Positions 52,189 to 59,241 of a DNA stretch of 64,000 nt are shown here, piece after piece (position 1 is the stretch's first letter; the number at the start of each line of letters is the position of its first letter). The notes under the pieces were generated by a model that was given only the letters and a program-made list of their open reading frames with translations, had not been told where the DNA came from and did no database searches. The translations under genes were made by a program, and so were the position numbers. The DNA is from Paenibacillus sp. 1011MAR3C5 (lineage in GTDB: Bacteria; Bacillota; Bacilli; Paenibacillales; Paenibacillaceae), in NCBI RefSeq assembly GCF_003591485.1, contig NZ_QZCF01000001.1:744001-808000 (forward strand), read 5' to 3'.

Positions 52189-52846
52189 TCTTTTTGTTTA
52201 AAATCGCCCCTATAATATTCGCTCCTGCAAAGGATAGAGATTGTTTCGCTTCAAGGGCCTTGCCATGTGTCGTCTTGCCGCAATGCAGCAGCAATACGAC
52301 CCCGTCGCACTTGTTGACCAGCGCATTCGTATCGGGTGCCGACAATACCGGCGGACAATCGAATACAATGCGGTCATAATGCTGGACGGCTTTCTCCATT
52401 AATTCCTTCATGCGGTGTGAATCCAGCAAATCTGCAGAATTACCTTGCGACAATCCGCTTGTCAGCAGGTCCATGCCTTCGACTTCCGTCTCTTGCACAG
52501 CTTCGTCGAATGCGAGCTGCTGAGCCAGCACGCTTGAGAGGCCCGGCGATATTTGCGTATTAAATATTTTATGAAGGACCGGATTGCGGAAGTTCACGTC
52601 GATGAGCAGCACACGCTCCCCCCGCTGCGCCATGCTGACCGCCAGGTTGATGGCTGCCGTCGACTTGCCGTCTCCCTCCTCAGGCGATGTTACAAGCAGC
52701 GTTCGAATCTGCGCTCCCTCTGCCGCGTATTGAATGTTGTTGCGGATCGTCCGGTATTGCTCCGCTATTCTGTGGGAGGGATTCAAATAAGCGATCAAAC
52801 TGCGGTTTACAACTCTTTTAGCTATTTTTGCCCGTTCACGAACCAA
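52178..52846 (-). CDS. epsB: EpsB-like bacterial tyrosine kinase
   Basis: A 222-residue cytoplasmic BY-kinase that pairs with EpsA to control polysaccharide synthesis. Walker A SPEEGDGKSTAAINL, Walker A' VLLIDVNFRNP, and Walker B RIVFDCPPVL. The C terminus ends NIIGAILNKKNVR and shows no tyrosine cluster, the usual autophosphorylation site; this is seen directly and may mean a different target. The start is uncertain: GTG 52855 overlaps its own AGGAG, while TTG 52846 has AGGAG 8 bases upstream and is preferred. Confidence 0.88.
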   Translation of the reverse strand: MVRERAKIAKRVVNRSLIAYLNPSHRIAEQYRTIRNNIQYAAEGAQIRTLLVTSPEEGDGKSTAAINLAVSMAQRGERVLLIDVNFRNPVLHKIFNTQISPGLSSVLAQQLAFDEAVQETEVEGMDLLTSGLSQGNSADLLDSHRMKELMEKAVQHYDRIVFDCPPVLSAPDTNALVNKCDGVVLLLHCGKTTHGKALEAKQSLSFAGANIIGAILNKKNVR

Positions 52847-53567
52847 TCGTCTCACTCCTAATTATCGCTTGCTTTGTCTTTTTTGTATGTATACGCGCAT
52901 GACCGCTCTTGATTTTGGATATCTGACCCAGCATATTGATGCCAAGGGTGCTTTCGATATCATGCTCCGTCCGGATCGAATCGTCCAGCGATTCCAGCAA
53001 GAACGCTAGGCTCAAGCTTAAGATCAGTCCGACGACAAACGCCACATAAACGATCGTGTTGCTCTTCTCGTTAATAGGGGACGGCTCCGGCACCGCCGAT
53101 GTCAGCAGACGGATGCTGCTAATGCCGAGTGTCTCCGCGGCTACGCTTCGATACACCGTCACAACGGCGTTCGCGATATCAGCCGCCCGATCCGGATTGG
53201 TATCCGCTACGGATATAACCGTAATGAGCGATTGCTCCACGCTGTCTACCCGGATTTGGCTCCGCAGCTGCCCGGCTGTGGCATTCAATCCCAAATCCTC
53301 AATGACCTGATCCAGCACAATCGGTTCGCGTACAAGCGCCCTGACCGTAGACATCATATCATTGGTCGCCGCAATCATGACCCGCGAGGACGAAGAGTAG
53401 ACGTTAGGCTCCGACTGGGAATTATACATTATTCCAAGGACTGTGATGGCGCCAGTCAGCAGCACGATTAGCAATAGCTTGTTCTTGATCGTACTGAAGA
53501 GCTTGCGCAAGTCGATTTCTTTGCCGCTTGCCGGCACAAAACGTTCTTTCACACGATTCGTTTCCAT
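52836..53567 (-). CDS. epsA: EpsA-like chain-length/kinase-activator protein
   Basis: A 243-residue Wzz-type protein. Two membrane helices bracket an outer domain: LLLIVLLTGAITVLGIMY (about 33-50) and TIVYVAFVVGLILSLSLAFLLESLDDSI near residue 175-200, with Pro before the second helix (VPEPSPINEKS). The cytoplasmic tail after it would activate EpsB. It is the first structural gene of the eps operon, directly behind a double SinR-type promoter. The ribosome binding site (GCGGGTG) is weak. Confidence 0.9.
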   Translation of the reverse strand: METNRVKERFVPASGKEIDLRKLFSTIKNKLLLIVLLTGAITVLGIMYNSQSEPNVYSSSSRVMIAATNDMMSTVRALVREPIVLDQVIEDLGLNATAGQLRSQIRVDSVEQSLITVISVADTNPDRAADIANAVVTVYRSVAAETLGISSIRLLTSAVPEPSPINEKSNTIVYVAFVVGLILSLSLAFLLESLDDSIRTEHDIESTLGINMLGQISKIKSGHARIHTKKTKQAIIRSETIGS

Positions 53568-53586
53568 TCATACACCCGCTTATTGT

Positions 53587-53602
53587 GTTAGTTATAATGA
53601 AC
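53587..53602. promoter_or_regulatory. SinR-type operator 2 of the epsA promoter
   Basis: GTTAGTTATAATGAAC, degenerate in one half, beginning 9 bases downstream of the -10. Its start lies exactly 31 bp from that of operator 1. Confidence 0.55.
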
Positions 53603-53611
53603 ACTAACACA

Positions 53612-53640
53612 AGTTTAGTTCTTTATATAGAACATGTCAA
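53612..53640 (-). promoter_or_regulatory. Promoter of epsA with an operator as its spacer
   Basis: Minus-strand TTGACA (plus 53635-53640), 17-base spacer, TAAACT (plus 53612-53617). The spacer contains the 16-bp SinR-type site GTTCTTTATATAGAAC at 53618-53633, so repressor binding would exclude RNA polymerase. Confidence 0.8.
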
Positions 53641-53671
53641 CAGTAAAATGGTTTATTTTTCGTAAAGGCGG

Positions 53672-54085
53672 CTAATGGTCAATATGCAAAATAATAATAT
53701 TGGACTTCTTTTTACTGTCGATATCCCTGTAATCCCTGCGCTGCCCATGCTCTTCCCGCCACTTGTTCGAGCGAACCAGCTCCTTCAGTGCGCGAAAATC
53801 CCCTTTGCTCATGCCTTCGTCCACAGCGTCCCGAATGATGTCATGCCACTCTTCATCCAGCACATCGTCCACCCATACCTTCGGAGCGAGCTCCTCACCT
53901 AGCAAATACTCAATGTTCGTGTCCAAATGAAACGCGATCTTGGCCAAAACCTGAAGCGAGGGATTATTTTGCACGTTACGTTCAATATAGCTTAGATAAG
54001 ATTTCGAAACTCCGGCTAGATCGGCTAGTTTCGTTATGGAGTAGCCTTTTTGTTCTCTAAGTGATTTGATCCGTTCCCCAATCAT
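53672..54085 (-). CDS. Second SinR-like XRE regulator (SlrR-type)
   Basis: A 137-residue paralog of SinR: MIGERIKSLREQKGYSITKLADLAGVSKSYLSYIERNVQNNPSLQVL as helix-turn-helix, then LDEEWHDIIRDAVDEGMSKGDFRALKEL..NKWR as a SinI/SinR-type interaction domain. It is followed by a basic tail. In B. subtilis, SlrR forms a heteromer with SinR; a similar switch is plausible here. Its own promoter has the same double-operator plan as epsA, so it is likely repressed by SinR or by itself. AAGGAG lies 8 bases before ATG. Confidence 0.87.
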   Translation of the reverse strand: MIGERIKSLREQKGYSITKLADLAGVSKSYLSYIERNVQNNPSLQVLAKIAFHLDTNIEYLLGEELAPKVWVDDVLDEEWHDIIRDAVDEGMSKGDFRALKELVRSNKWREEHGQRRDYRDIDSKKKSNIIILHIDH

Positions 54086-54143
54086 AATATTCTCCTTCAG
54101 TCAGATTAGATCCGTGCTTTTATTTGTACGCGAAGCTTATCGG

Positions 54144-54159
54144 GTTTCTTATAACGGAC
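54144..54159. promoter_or_regulatory. SinR-type operator 2 of the SinR-like gene
   Basis: GTTTCTTATAACGGAC, degenerate. It lies 31 bp from operator 1 and 9 bases below the -10, exactly as at epsA. Confidence 0.45.
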
Positions 54160-54168
54160 AATAACTAT

Positions 54169-54197
54169 ATTTTAGTTCTTTAAAAAGAACAGGTCAA
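54169..54197 (-). promoter_or_regulatory. Promoter of the SinR-like gene with an operator as its spacer
   Basis: Minus-strand TTGACC (plus 54192-54197), 17-base spacer, TAAAAT (plus 54169-54174). The spacer holds GTTCTTTAAAAAGAAC at 54175-54190. Confidence 0.78.
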
Positions 54198-54394
54198 TAC
54201 CTTTACAGCGCTGTCCCGCATAAAAAATCACTCATTTTATTCACTATAGCGAACATTGTCGTTCATTTTCCAATTTATTTCCAGTCTACTTTGGAGACCA
54301 TTGCTGATGTAAAAACATAGAAAAAGAGGCTTTCAGTAAAAACATAAAAAAGAATGAACAGCCTCCTGACTAACAACATTTCATGGCTAAACAC

Positions 54395-54524
54395 ACAACC
54401 TGCGCAAGAAGTATTCTTCCGATCGCTGTTGTATCCAGATTCCCTCAACTAAACCTTAACGGTTGGAATCCGGATACAAAGGCGAACGCTGCCGCTTCTC
54501 CAGAATATTTCTTGCTCCGGTTGT
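54395..54524. repeat. Dispersed imperfect palindrome, copy B
   Basis: About 130 bp; outer arms ACAACCTGCGCAAGAA / TTCTTGCTCCGGTTGT and inner arms GTATCCAGATTCC / GGAATCCGGATAC. It is the counterpart of the element at 10146-10272; both lie just beyond a terminator hairpin with the same stem. Confidence 0.75.
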
Positions 54525-54559
54525 TCCCCGCCTTGACCATTTCATAATGAAAACATGAA

Positions 54560-54600
54560 AAAGCGATGCCAGGATTGTTATCCCTAACATCGCCATTCTA
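54560..54600 (-). terminator. Terminator of the VOC gene
   Basis: Minus-strand AATGGCGATG pairs with CATCGCTTTT around an inner GGAT/ATCC stem, followed by UUUUUC. About 30 bases past the VOC stop codon. Confidence 0.75.
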
Positions 54601-54628
54601 TCATTTAGGTACGGACTAACGCAGCATC

Positions 54629-55036
54629 CTACCGATCTTGAATGAACTCGACCAATTCTCCGCCCGGTGCTTCCACATAGCAGAATCTTAATCGGACCGT
54701 CTCGCCTGAACGGGCCGGGATATCAGAATTACGAGGCTCGCCGAGCTGTCTTGCTCCCGCTGCTACCGCGCGTCTGACCGAATCGTCTACATCCGGGGTG
54801 CGTACGGCAAGATGCTGCCACTTGCCCTCTCCGAATAATTGCTTCGTCTCGAAAATTTCCAGGAAATCACCGTCAGCGAGGTCGACCAGCACGGCATGAT
54901 CCTCCGCACCATCCTTGCCCCACTCCACGACAAAACGGGCGCCCAGACCTTCCATATAGAATTGGACGGACTGCTTAATGTCATTGGTTTTCAAACAGAC
55001 GTGATGAATGCCGACTTTCTTATTCGTTCTATACAC
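54629..55036 (-). CDS. VOC-family (glyoxalase/dioxygenase-like) protein
   Basis: A 135-residue protein of the vicinal oxygen chelate fold, with paired beta-alpha-beta-beta-beta modules: VGIHHVCLKTNDIKQSVQFYMEGLGARF carries the first metal-ligand His, KWQHLAVRTPDVDDSVRRAVAAGA the second His, and YVEAPGGELVEFIQ the terminal Glu. The reaction is unknown. The start is GTG 55036 with AGGAGG 9 bases upstream. It closes a four-gene sugar-type cluster (dehydrogenase, isomerase, ThuA-like). Confidence 0.82.
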   Translation of the reverse strand: MYRTNKKVGIHHVCLKTNDIKQSVQFYMEGLGARFVVEWGKDGAEDHAVLVDLADGDFLEIFETKQLFGEGKWQHLAVRTPDVDDSVRRAVAAGARQLGEPRNSDIPARSGETVRLRFCYVEAPGGELVEFIQDR

Positions 55037-55062
55037 GAGGCAGCGCCTCCTTAAGCTATAGT

Positions 55063-56049
55063 TTAGATGCAGCTCCAATCGAAGATGGCACAGGTCTTCT
55101 CCATCGTTCCGTCTGCCATGCTGCTGTAGATGTCGTCGCAGCGCTCCGGCGCCGTCACCTCGTAGATGCCTTCAACCTTGATATGACCGTCCCGAATCCA
55201 CTCCATCGACTTTGCAATATTCGAGAAATTGCTGTTCGGCATAAAATCTCTGGAATGACGCGGCAACGACCATTCGAAGCCCGAGCGCAATTGGATGAAA
55301 CCGTAGAAGACATTCTTGAGCAGCTCATGGGCGAACGTATCCGTTGAACGATACCATGGCACGCCAATCAGATACAGCTCCCCGCCTCTTCTCAAGTTGG
55401 CCGCCAGCGAGTAGGTGCCTTCCTCGCGGCCCGAGCACTCCATGGCCAATCCGGCCACGCCTTTCACTTCCGGCACTTCGTCCAGCGAAGCGTAGACATG
55501 ACGAATCCCGCAGGCTCTGGCTGTCTCTCTGCGATTCTCGTTCGGATCGAAAGCATAGACCTCGTAGCCGCAGTGACGCATCATCTGGGCGCACATGAGA
55601 CCAACAACGCCAAGCCCCGTCACCAGGACAAGCTCCGTCGGCTTGATAGAAGTATGAATCATGGACGTCATCGAGACTGCCGGGAACCGGCCCATTACCG
55701 CATGCTCCGGGTTCATCCCTTCAGGAACAAGGCTGATCTCATCGCTCTTCACCCGGTTGTACAATTGATGGGGAGCGAGAGCAAGCACACGGTCACCGAC
55801 ATTGACGTTCTTCACCGCACTCCCGATCTCCAGTACTTCCATCACGGCAGCGTAACCGGTCGAAACCGGGTAGACTGTACCACCGAAGTAGTCCATATAT
55901 GCCCCGCGCTCTGAACCTGTCGAGATAAGCGACACGATTGTACGGCCTGCTATCTCATCCGGCTTTAGCGGCGATCGATCCATCTCGCCCTCTATCAACG
56001 CCGCTTTCCGCTTCTCTATAAATTGAATGGCATATTGCTTCTCTGTCAT
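55063..56049 (-). CDS. MDR-family dehydrogenase (zinc-alcohol-dehydrogenase-like)
   Basis: A 328-residue medium-chain dehydrogenase/reductase. The cofactor motif is VTGLGVVGLMCAQMM, and the fold is otherwise complete, but the GHE motif and the Cys cluster of zinc alcohol dehydrogenases are absent, so catalytic zinc binding is doubtful. It resembles sugar/polyol dehydrogenase-like members near isomerases in Paenibacillus. AGGAGTGATAGCG precedes ATG 56049; a 47-codon upstream extension is discarded. Confidence 0.82.
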   Translation of the reverse strand: MTEKQYAIQFIEKRKAALIEGEMDRSPLKPDEIAGRTIVSLISTGSERGAYMDYFGGTVYPVSTGYAAVMEVLEIGSAVKNVNVGDRVLALAPHQLYNRVKSDEISLVPEGMNPEHAVMGRFPAVSMTSMIHTSIKPTELVLVTGLGVVGLMCAQMMRHCGYEVYAFDPNENRRETARACGIRHVYASLDEVPEVKGVAGLAMECSGREEGTYSLAANLRRGGELYLIGVPWYRSTDTFAHELLKNVFYGFIQLRSGFEWSLPRHSRDFMPNSNFSNIAKSMEWIRDGHIKVEGIYEVTAPERCDDIYSSMADGTMEKTCAIFDWSCI

Positions 56050-56104
56050 CGCTATCACTCCTGCCTTCCTATCTATGAACGTCTCTATCGCTTGCGATCC
56101 GCCC

Positions 56105-56899
56105 TTACTGTCTCTCTGCCAATACAGCTCGCAATCCTTCCAAACAACGCTCGACACCGATAAAGCCGGGATAAGCCGCCTCCGATTCATGCTCCACGAT
56201 CAGCCATTCGGTTCCCGCGCGCTCGCATTGCGTTATAATTTGGCTCCAGTTGTTCTCATCCTTGATGTCGCCGATGAAGGTTTCATGACCGTCCGTACGC
56301 GAATACGGCTTGCCATGCACCAGCAGCGGTCTGCCCGGTACTGCTGCTATGACTTCCGCCGGGTCCGCTCCCGCTTCAATGCAATTGCCTGTATCCAGCT
56401 CCAGCAGAATGCTGGAATCGGTATGCTGGCATAACAAATCCCACGGCGTAACGCCGCCGAAGTCCGTGTCGAACTCATGGGCATGCGTATGATAGCCGAG
56501 ACGGAAGCCCTGAGCTGCAACCTGCTGCGCAATCTCATTCATCCGCACTGCATGGCGAATCCAAACCTCTGCACGGTCTTCATGCTGTTTATGTCCGATT
56601 TCCCAAGGACCGCCCAAGGCCGGGATCACAATATTCCTTGTGCCCGCACGCCGATGGTAGTCCAAGGTCGCTTCAATTGTATCTGGCTGAAGCAGCTTCC
56701 ACTCTGTATGCCAGCCGCAATTAGTAAGCGCAAGCTCCTCCAGCAGCCCTTTGATCAACTCCGGCTCATGCGTAAATTCGCCGTAGAACTCCACACCTTC
56801 GTAGCCCAGCTTCTTCACGCGGCGCAGCGTAGACTCCAAATCCTGCTGCAAATCTCTATAGACGGAATAGAGGCCCAGCGCAATCGATACATTGCTCAT
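56105..56899 (-). CDS. Sugar phosphate isomerase/epimerase (TIM barrel)
   Basis: A 264-residue xylose isomerase-like TIM-barrel protein. Probable metal ligands sit in YEGVEFYGEF, GYHTHAHEFD, LLELDTGNC and WLIVEHE. Enzymes of this kind interconvert keto and aldo sugars or epimerise inositol derivatives. Neighbouring dehydrogenase and ThuA-like genes point to breakdown of a sugar imported by the nearby ABC transporter; the particular sugar is unknown. Confidence 0.87.
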   Translation of the reverse strand: MSNVSIALGLYSVYRDLQQDLESTLRRVKKLGYEGVEFYGEFTHEPELIKGLLEELALTNCGWHTEWKLLQPDTIEATLDYHRRAGTRNIVIPALGGPWEIGHKQHEDRAEVWIRHAVRMNEIAQQVAAQGFRLGYHTHAHEFDTDFGGVTPWDLLCQHTDSSILLELDTGNCIEAGADPAEVIAAVPGRPLLVHGKPYSRTDGHETFIGDIKDENNWSQIITQCERAGTEWLIVEHESEAAYPGFIGVERCLEGLRAVLAERQ

Positions 56900-56923
56900 G
56901 CGTACACACCTCCTGTCCCCGTG

Positions 56924-57571
56924 TTATGAAATCAGGCCAATCGCCCAATCGGAACCGTTCCTCATTAATTGCACCATTTGCGGATCGTCCAGCGCATCTG
57001 TCGTATGGCCCGGCGTGAGCGCTACAACACGACCTTGTCCTACGCTGTGAGCCCAGCCGCCAGCCGCTGTCACATGCTTCGAGGTGCTCAGCAGCAAGAC
57101 ATCTGTTCTCGATGTATCTACTTGGCAGTAATAATGCTCGTCGGTTGCCGTGAACGGCTCGATGCCCCGGGTAATGGGATGGTCGAAGCTGCGCACCGGC
57201 ACATTGGTTACAGGCACATGATGCGGGGAATGCTCGATAAAGCGGCCCGAATTCAGCTCCGCATAGAATGGACTGTCCTCTTCAATCAAAACAAGGCCCG
57301 CATGAACGAACAACATGCCCATGCCGGCCTTCACCCGCTCCACAATGATTCCCTGCTCCTCCACGCTCAGATTCGTCTCGCCTTCGGGACGCCCATTCGT
57401 AAACCACATCGCCAAATCCGCCTCTGCGACATGTTCCACCAGATCGCGCGCACGGTCCGTCAACACGACATTCCAGCGTTCCGCATCAAAAACCCGCTCC
57501 ATCACGGGATCTATCACTTCTTTGGGATGGTTCACGTCATCGCGGATAATATATACCGTTTTCTTCGACAT
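56924..57571 (-). CDS. ThuA-like protein (trehalose utilisation family)
   Basis: A 215-residue protein of the ThuA family, a glutamine-amidotransferase-like fold linked to 3-keto-disaccharide metabolism. VYIIRDDVNHPKEVID, LAMWFTNGRPEG, GMGMLFVHAGLVL and DHPITRGIEPFTATDEHYYCQ, then QGRVVALTPGHTTDAL, are the family phrases. It stands 24 bases upstream of the isomerase gene and is likely in the same operon. Confidence 0.87.
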   Translation of the reverse strand: MSKKTVYIIRDDVNHPKEVIDPVMERVFDAERWNVVLTDRARDLVEHVAEADLAMWFTNGRPEGETNLSVEEQGIIVERVKAGMGMLFVHAGLVLIEEDSPFYAELNSGRFIEHSPHHVPVTNVPVRSFDHPITRGIEPFTATDEHYYCQVDTSRTDVLLLSTSKHVTAAGGWAHSVGQGRVVALTPGHTTDALDDPQMVQLMRNGSDWAIGLIS

Positions 57572-57651
57572 TGGCTCTCCTCCATCTGTATGCTTCTGCT
57601 GCCTTGCCTACATTATAGAAGAGCCTTGCCGCATGAATAAGGCTTCAGATT

Positions 57652-59241
57652 TCATATATGGTGCCGATTTTTCAGGTCGGCGGCGGATTGCTCCTTTTGC
57701 CTGAACTCATTAGGGGAAACGCCCTCCAGTTCTCGGAATACGCGGTGAAAATGCTTGGCGTTCTCGAAGCCGGCCCGCTCCCCGATCTCATGCACCTTCA
57801 GATTCGTGCTGGCGAGCAGCTCCTTCGCCTTGCCGATCCGGATTTTTTTCAAATAATTGACGAAGCTCTCGTTCGTATACTCTTTGAAGGCTTGGCTGAA
57901 ATAGGAGTAGTTCATCGAGATGTAATTGGACACCATCGCCATATTCAGCTCGTTATAATAATTCTCGTGAATATATTGAATCGCTTTATTCATCTCGCGA
58001 TTATCGTTGTGAATGTTTTTCATATTGCCCACGTATAAATCCAGCTTCTTTATCAGGGTCTCGACATGATGGTAATAGTCCTGAAAATCCCAGAAGCTAT
58101 ATAGATCGGCGACAGACTTGTACAGCTTCAATATTTCGACCGATTCCTCGCCGTATACATTGAATACCTGATCGAAGACAAGGTCATTGAACGCGCGGCT
58201 GATGCCTTCCATATAGGAAATATCGTATTTCATCACGATACGCAAATCGACCACTTCCTTGAACAACCCCATCACATCAGCCTCTCTATCGGTGCCTAGC
58301 ATATTCGATATCTTCTTGATCGATGCGATCGGAAGCTCGTAATGGGATTCCCTTCCTTCCAGTCCCTCGTACCCAAGAGAAACAGAATGCTTGTAGAACA
58401 GCGTATACTTGAGCGCCCTCTCCGCTTGTTCGTAAGCCTCATTCACCTGTGCCAGTCGGTCCATCCATTTGCTGGCCCCCATCTTCACGCGCATCTCTAC
58501 CTGCTGTTGGATCAGCTCCTCAATGGCCGAGAACAGCTCAGGATCACCCGTCAGCACAATAAGATGGCCGTGACGGTTCATGAAGCGCAAGGTCAGCGCC
58601 TCCGCCTGATTCCCCAGACGCTTCAAGACAAGGTCAAGGAAAGCAAGCTTCTGTCCTTGATCTCTGCTGCGCTGATCCGCATCGGGCCATTTGAGCAGGG
58701 CAAGCTGGTACCCTCCGTCAAGATCCGGCAGCTCCAGCTTGCCAAGCCGCTCCTCGATCTCTCCTGCCTCCAGATCAGAGCGCAGGAAGACATAATTGAA
58801 CTGCGTCTCTATATGCTCCTTCATCTGCTCGGATATTTGCTTGAACTGATGAGAGATCGTCTCCTTCTTGACCAGCGTCTCCTCCAGCATCGTCAGCGCT
58901 TCAACAAGCTCCTCGCGAACGATCGGTTTAAGCAGATACATGCGTACCTCGCAACGCATCGCTTCTCTGGCATATTGGAAGTCATCATGCCCGCTTAAGA
59001 TCATCACTTCCGGCTTGCCTTCCATCTCCTGCAGCTGATTGATTAGCTCGATGCCGTCCATGACAGGCATGCGAATATCGGTAATAAGCAGATCGATAGC
59101 CTGCTCCTTCAATCTCTCAAGCGCATCCGCCCCGTTCACGGCGAACGTTATGGCATAGCGACCCGGCAATTCCCGCTCAATCATCGCTTTCAGGCCGATT
59201 CTTATATTTTTTTCATCATCCACGATCAGAAGTTTCCGCAT
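57652..59241 (-). CDS. YesN-type response regulator with AraC DNA-binding domain
   Basis: A 529-residue regulator: an N-terminal receiver domain (LLIVDDEKNIRIG, phosphoacceptor Asp in LLITDIRMPVMDG, Lys in YLLKPI), a long middle region, and a C-terminal AraC-type double helix-turn-helix (AKELLASTNLKVHEIGERAGFENAKHFHRVFRELEGVSPNEFR). It answers the sensor kinase encoded just upstream, with which it overlaps by 26 bases. Start ATG 59241 has GGGAG 9 bases before it. It probably controls the adjacent ABC transporter and catabolic genes. Confidence 0.92.
   Translation of the reverse strand: MRKLLIVDDEKNIRIGLKAMIERELPGRYAITFAVNGADALERLKEQAIDLLITDIRMPVMDGIELINQLQEMEGKPEVMILSGHDDFQYAREAMRCEVRMYLLKPIVREELVEALTMLEETLVKKETISHQFKQISEQMKEHIETQFNYVFLRSDLEAGEIEERLGKLELPDLDGGYQLALLKWPDADQRSRDQGQKLAFLDLVLKRLGNQAEALTLRFMNRHGHLIVLTGDPELFSAIEELIQQQVEMRVKMGASKWMDRLAQVNEAYEQAERALKYTLFYKHSVSLGYEGLEGRESHYELPIASIKKISNMLGTDREADVMGLFKEVVDLRIVMKYDISYMEGISRAFNDLVFDQVFNVYGEESVEILKLYKSVADLYSFWDFQDYYHHVETLIKKLDLYVGNMKNIHNDNREMNKAIQYIHENYYNELNMAMVSNYISMNYSYFSQAFKEYTNESFVNYLKKIRIGKAKELLASTNLKVHEIGERAGFENAKHFHRVFRELEGVSPNEFRQKEQSAADLKNRHHI

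Larger units (their letters stand above)
54086..54628. other. 543-bp intergenic region
   Basis: Holds the promoter and operators of the SinR-like gene (54144-54197), a pair of outward-facing half-sites (GAAC 54251, GTTC 54261), copy B of the dispersed palindrome (54395-54524) and the VOC gene terminator. Between 54270 and 54390 I see only AT-rich sequence with no gene. Confidence 0.7.
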
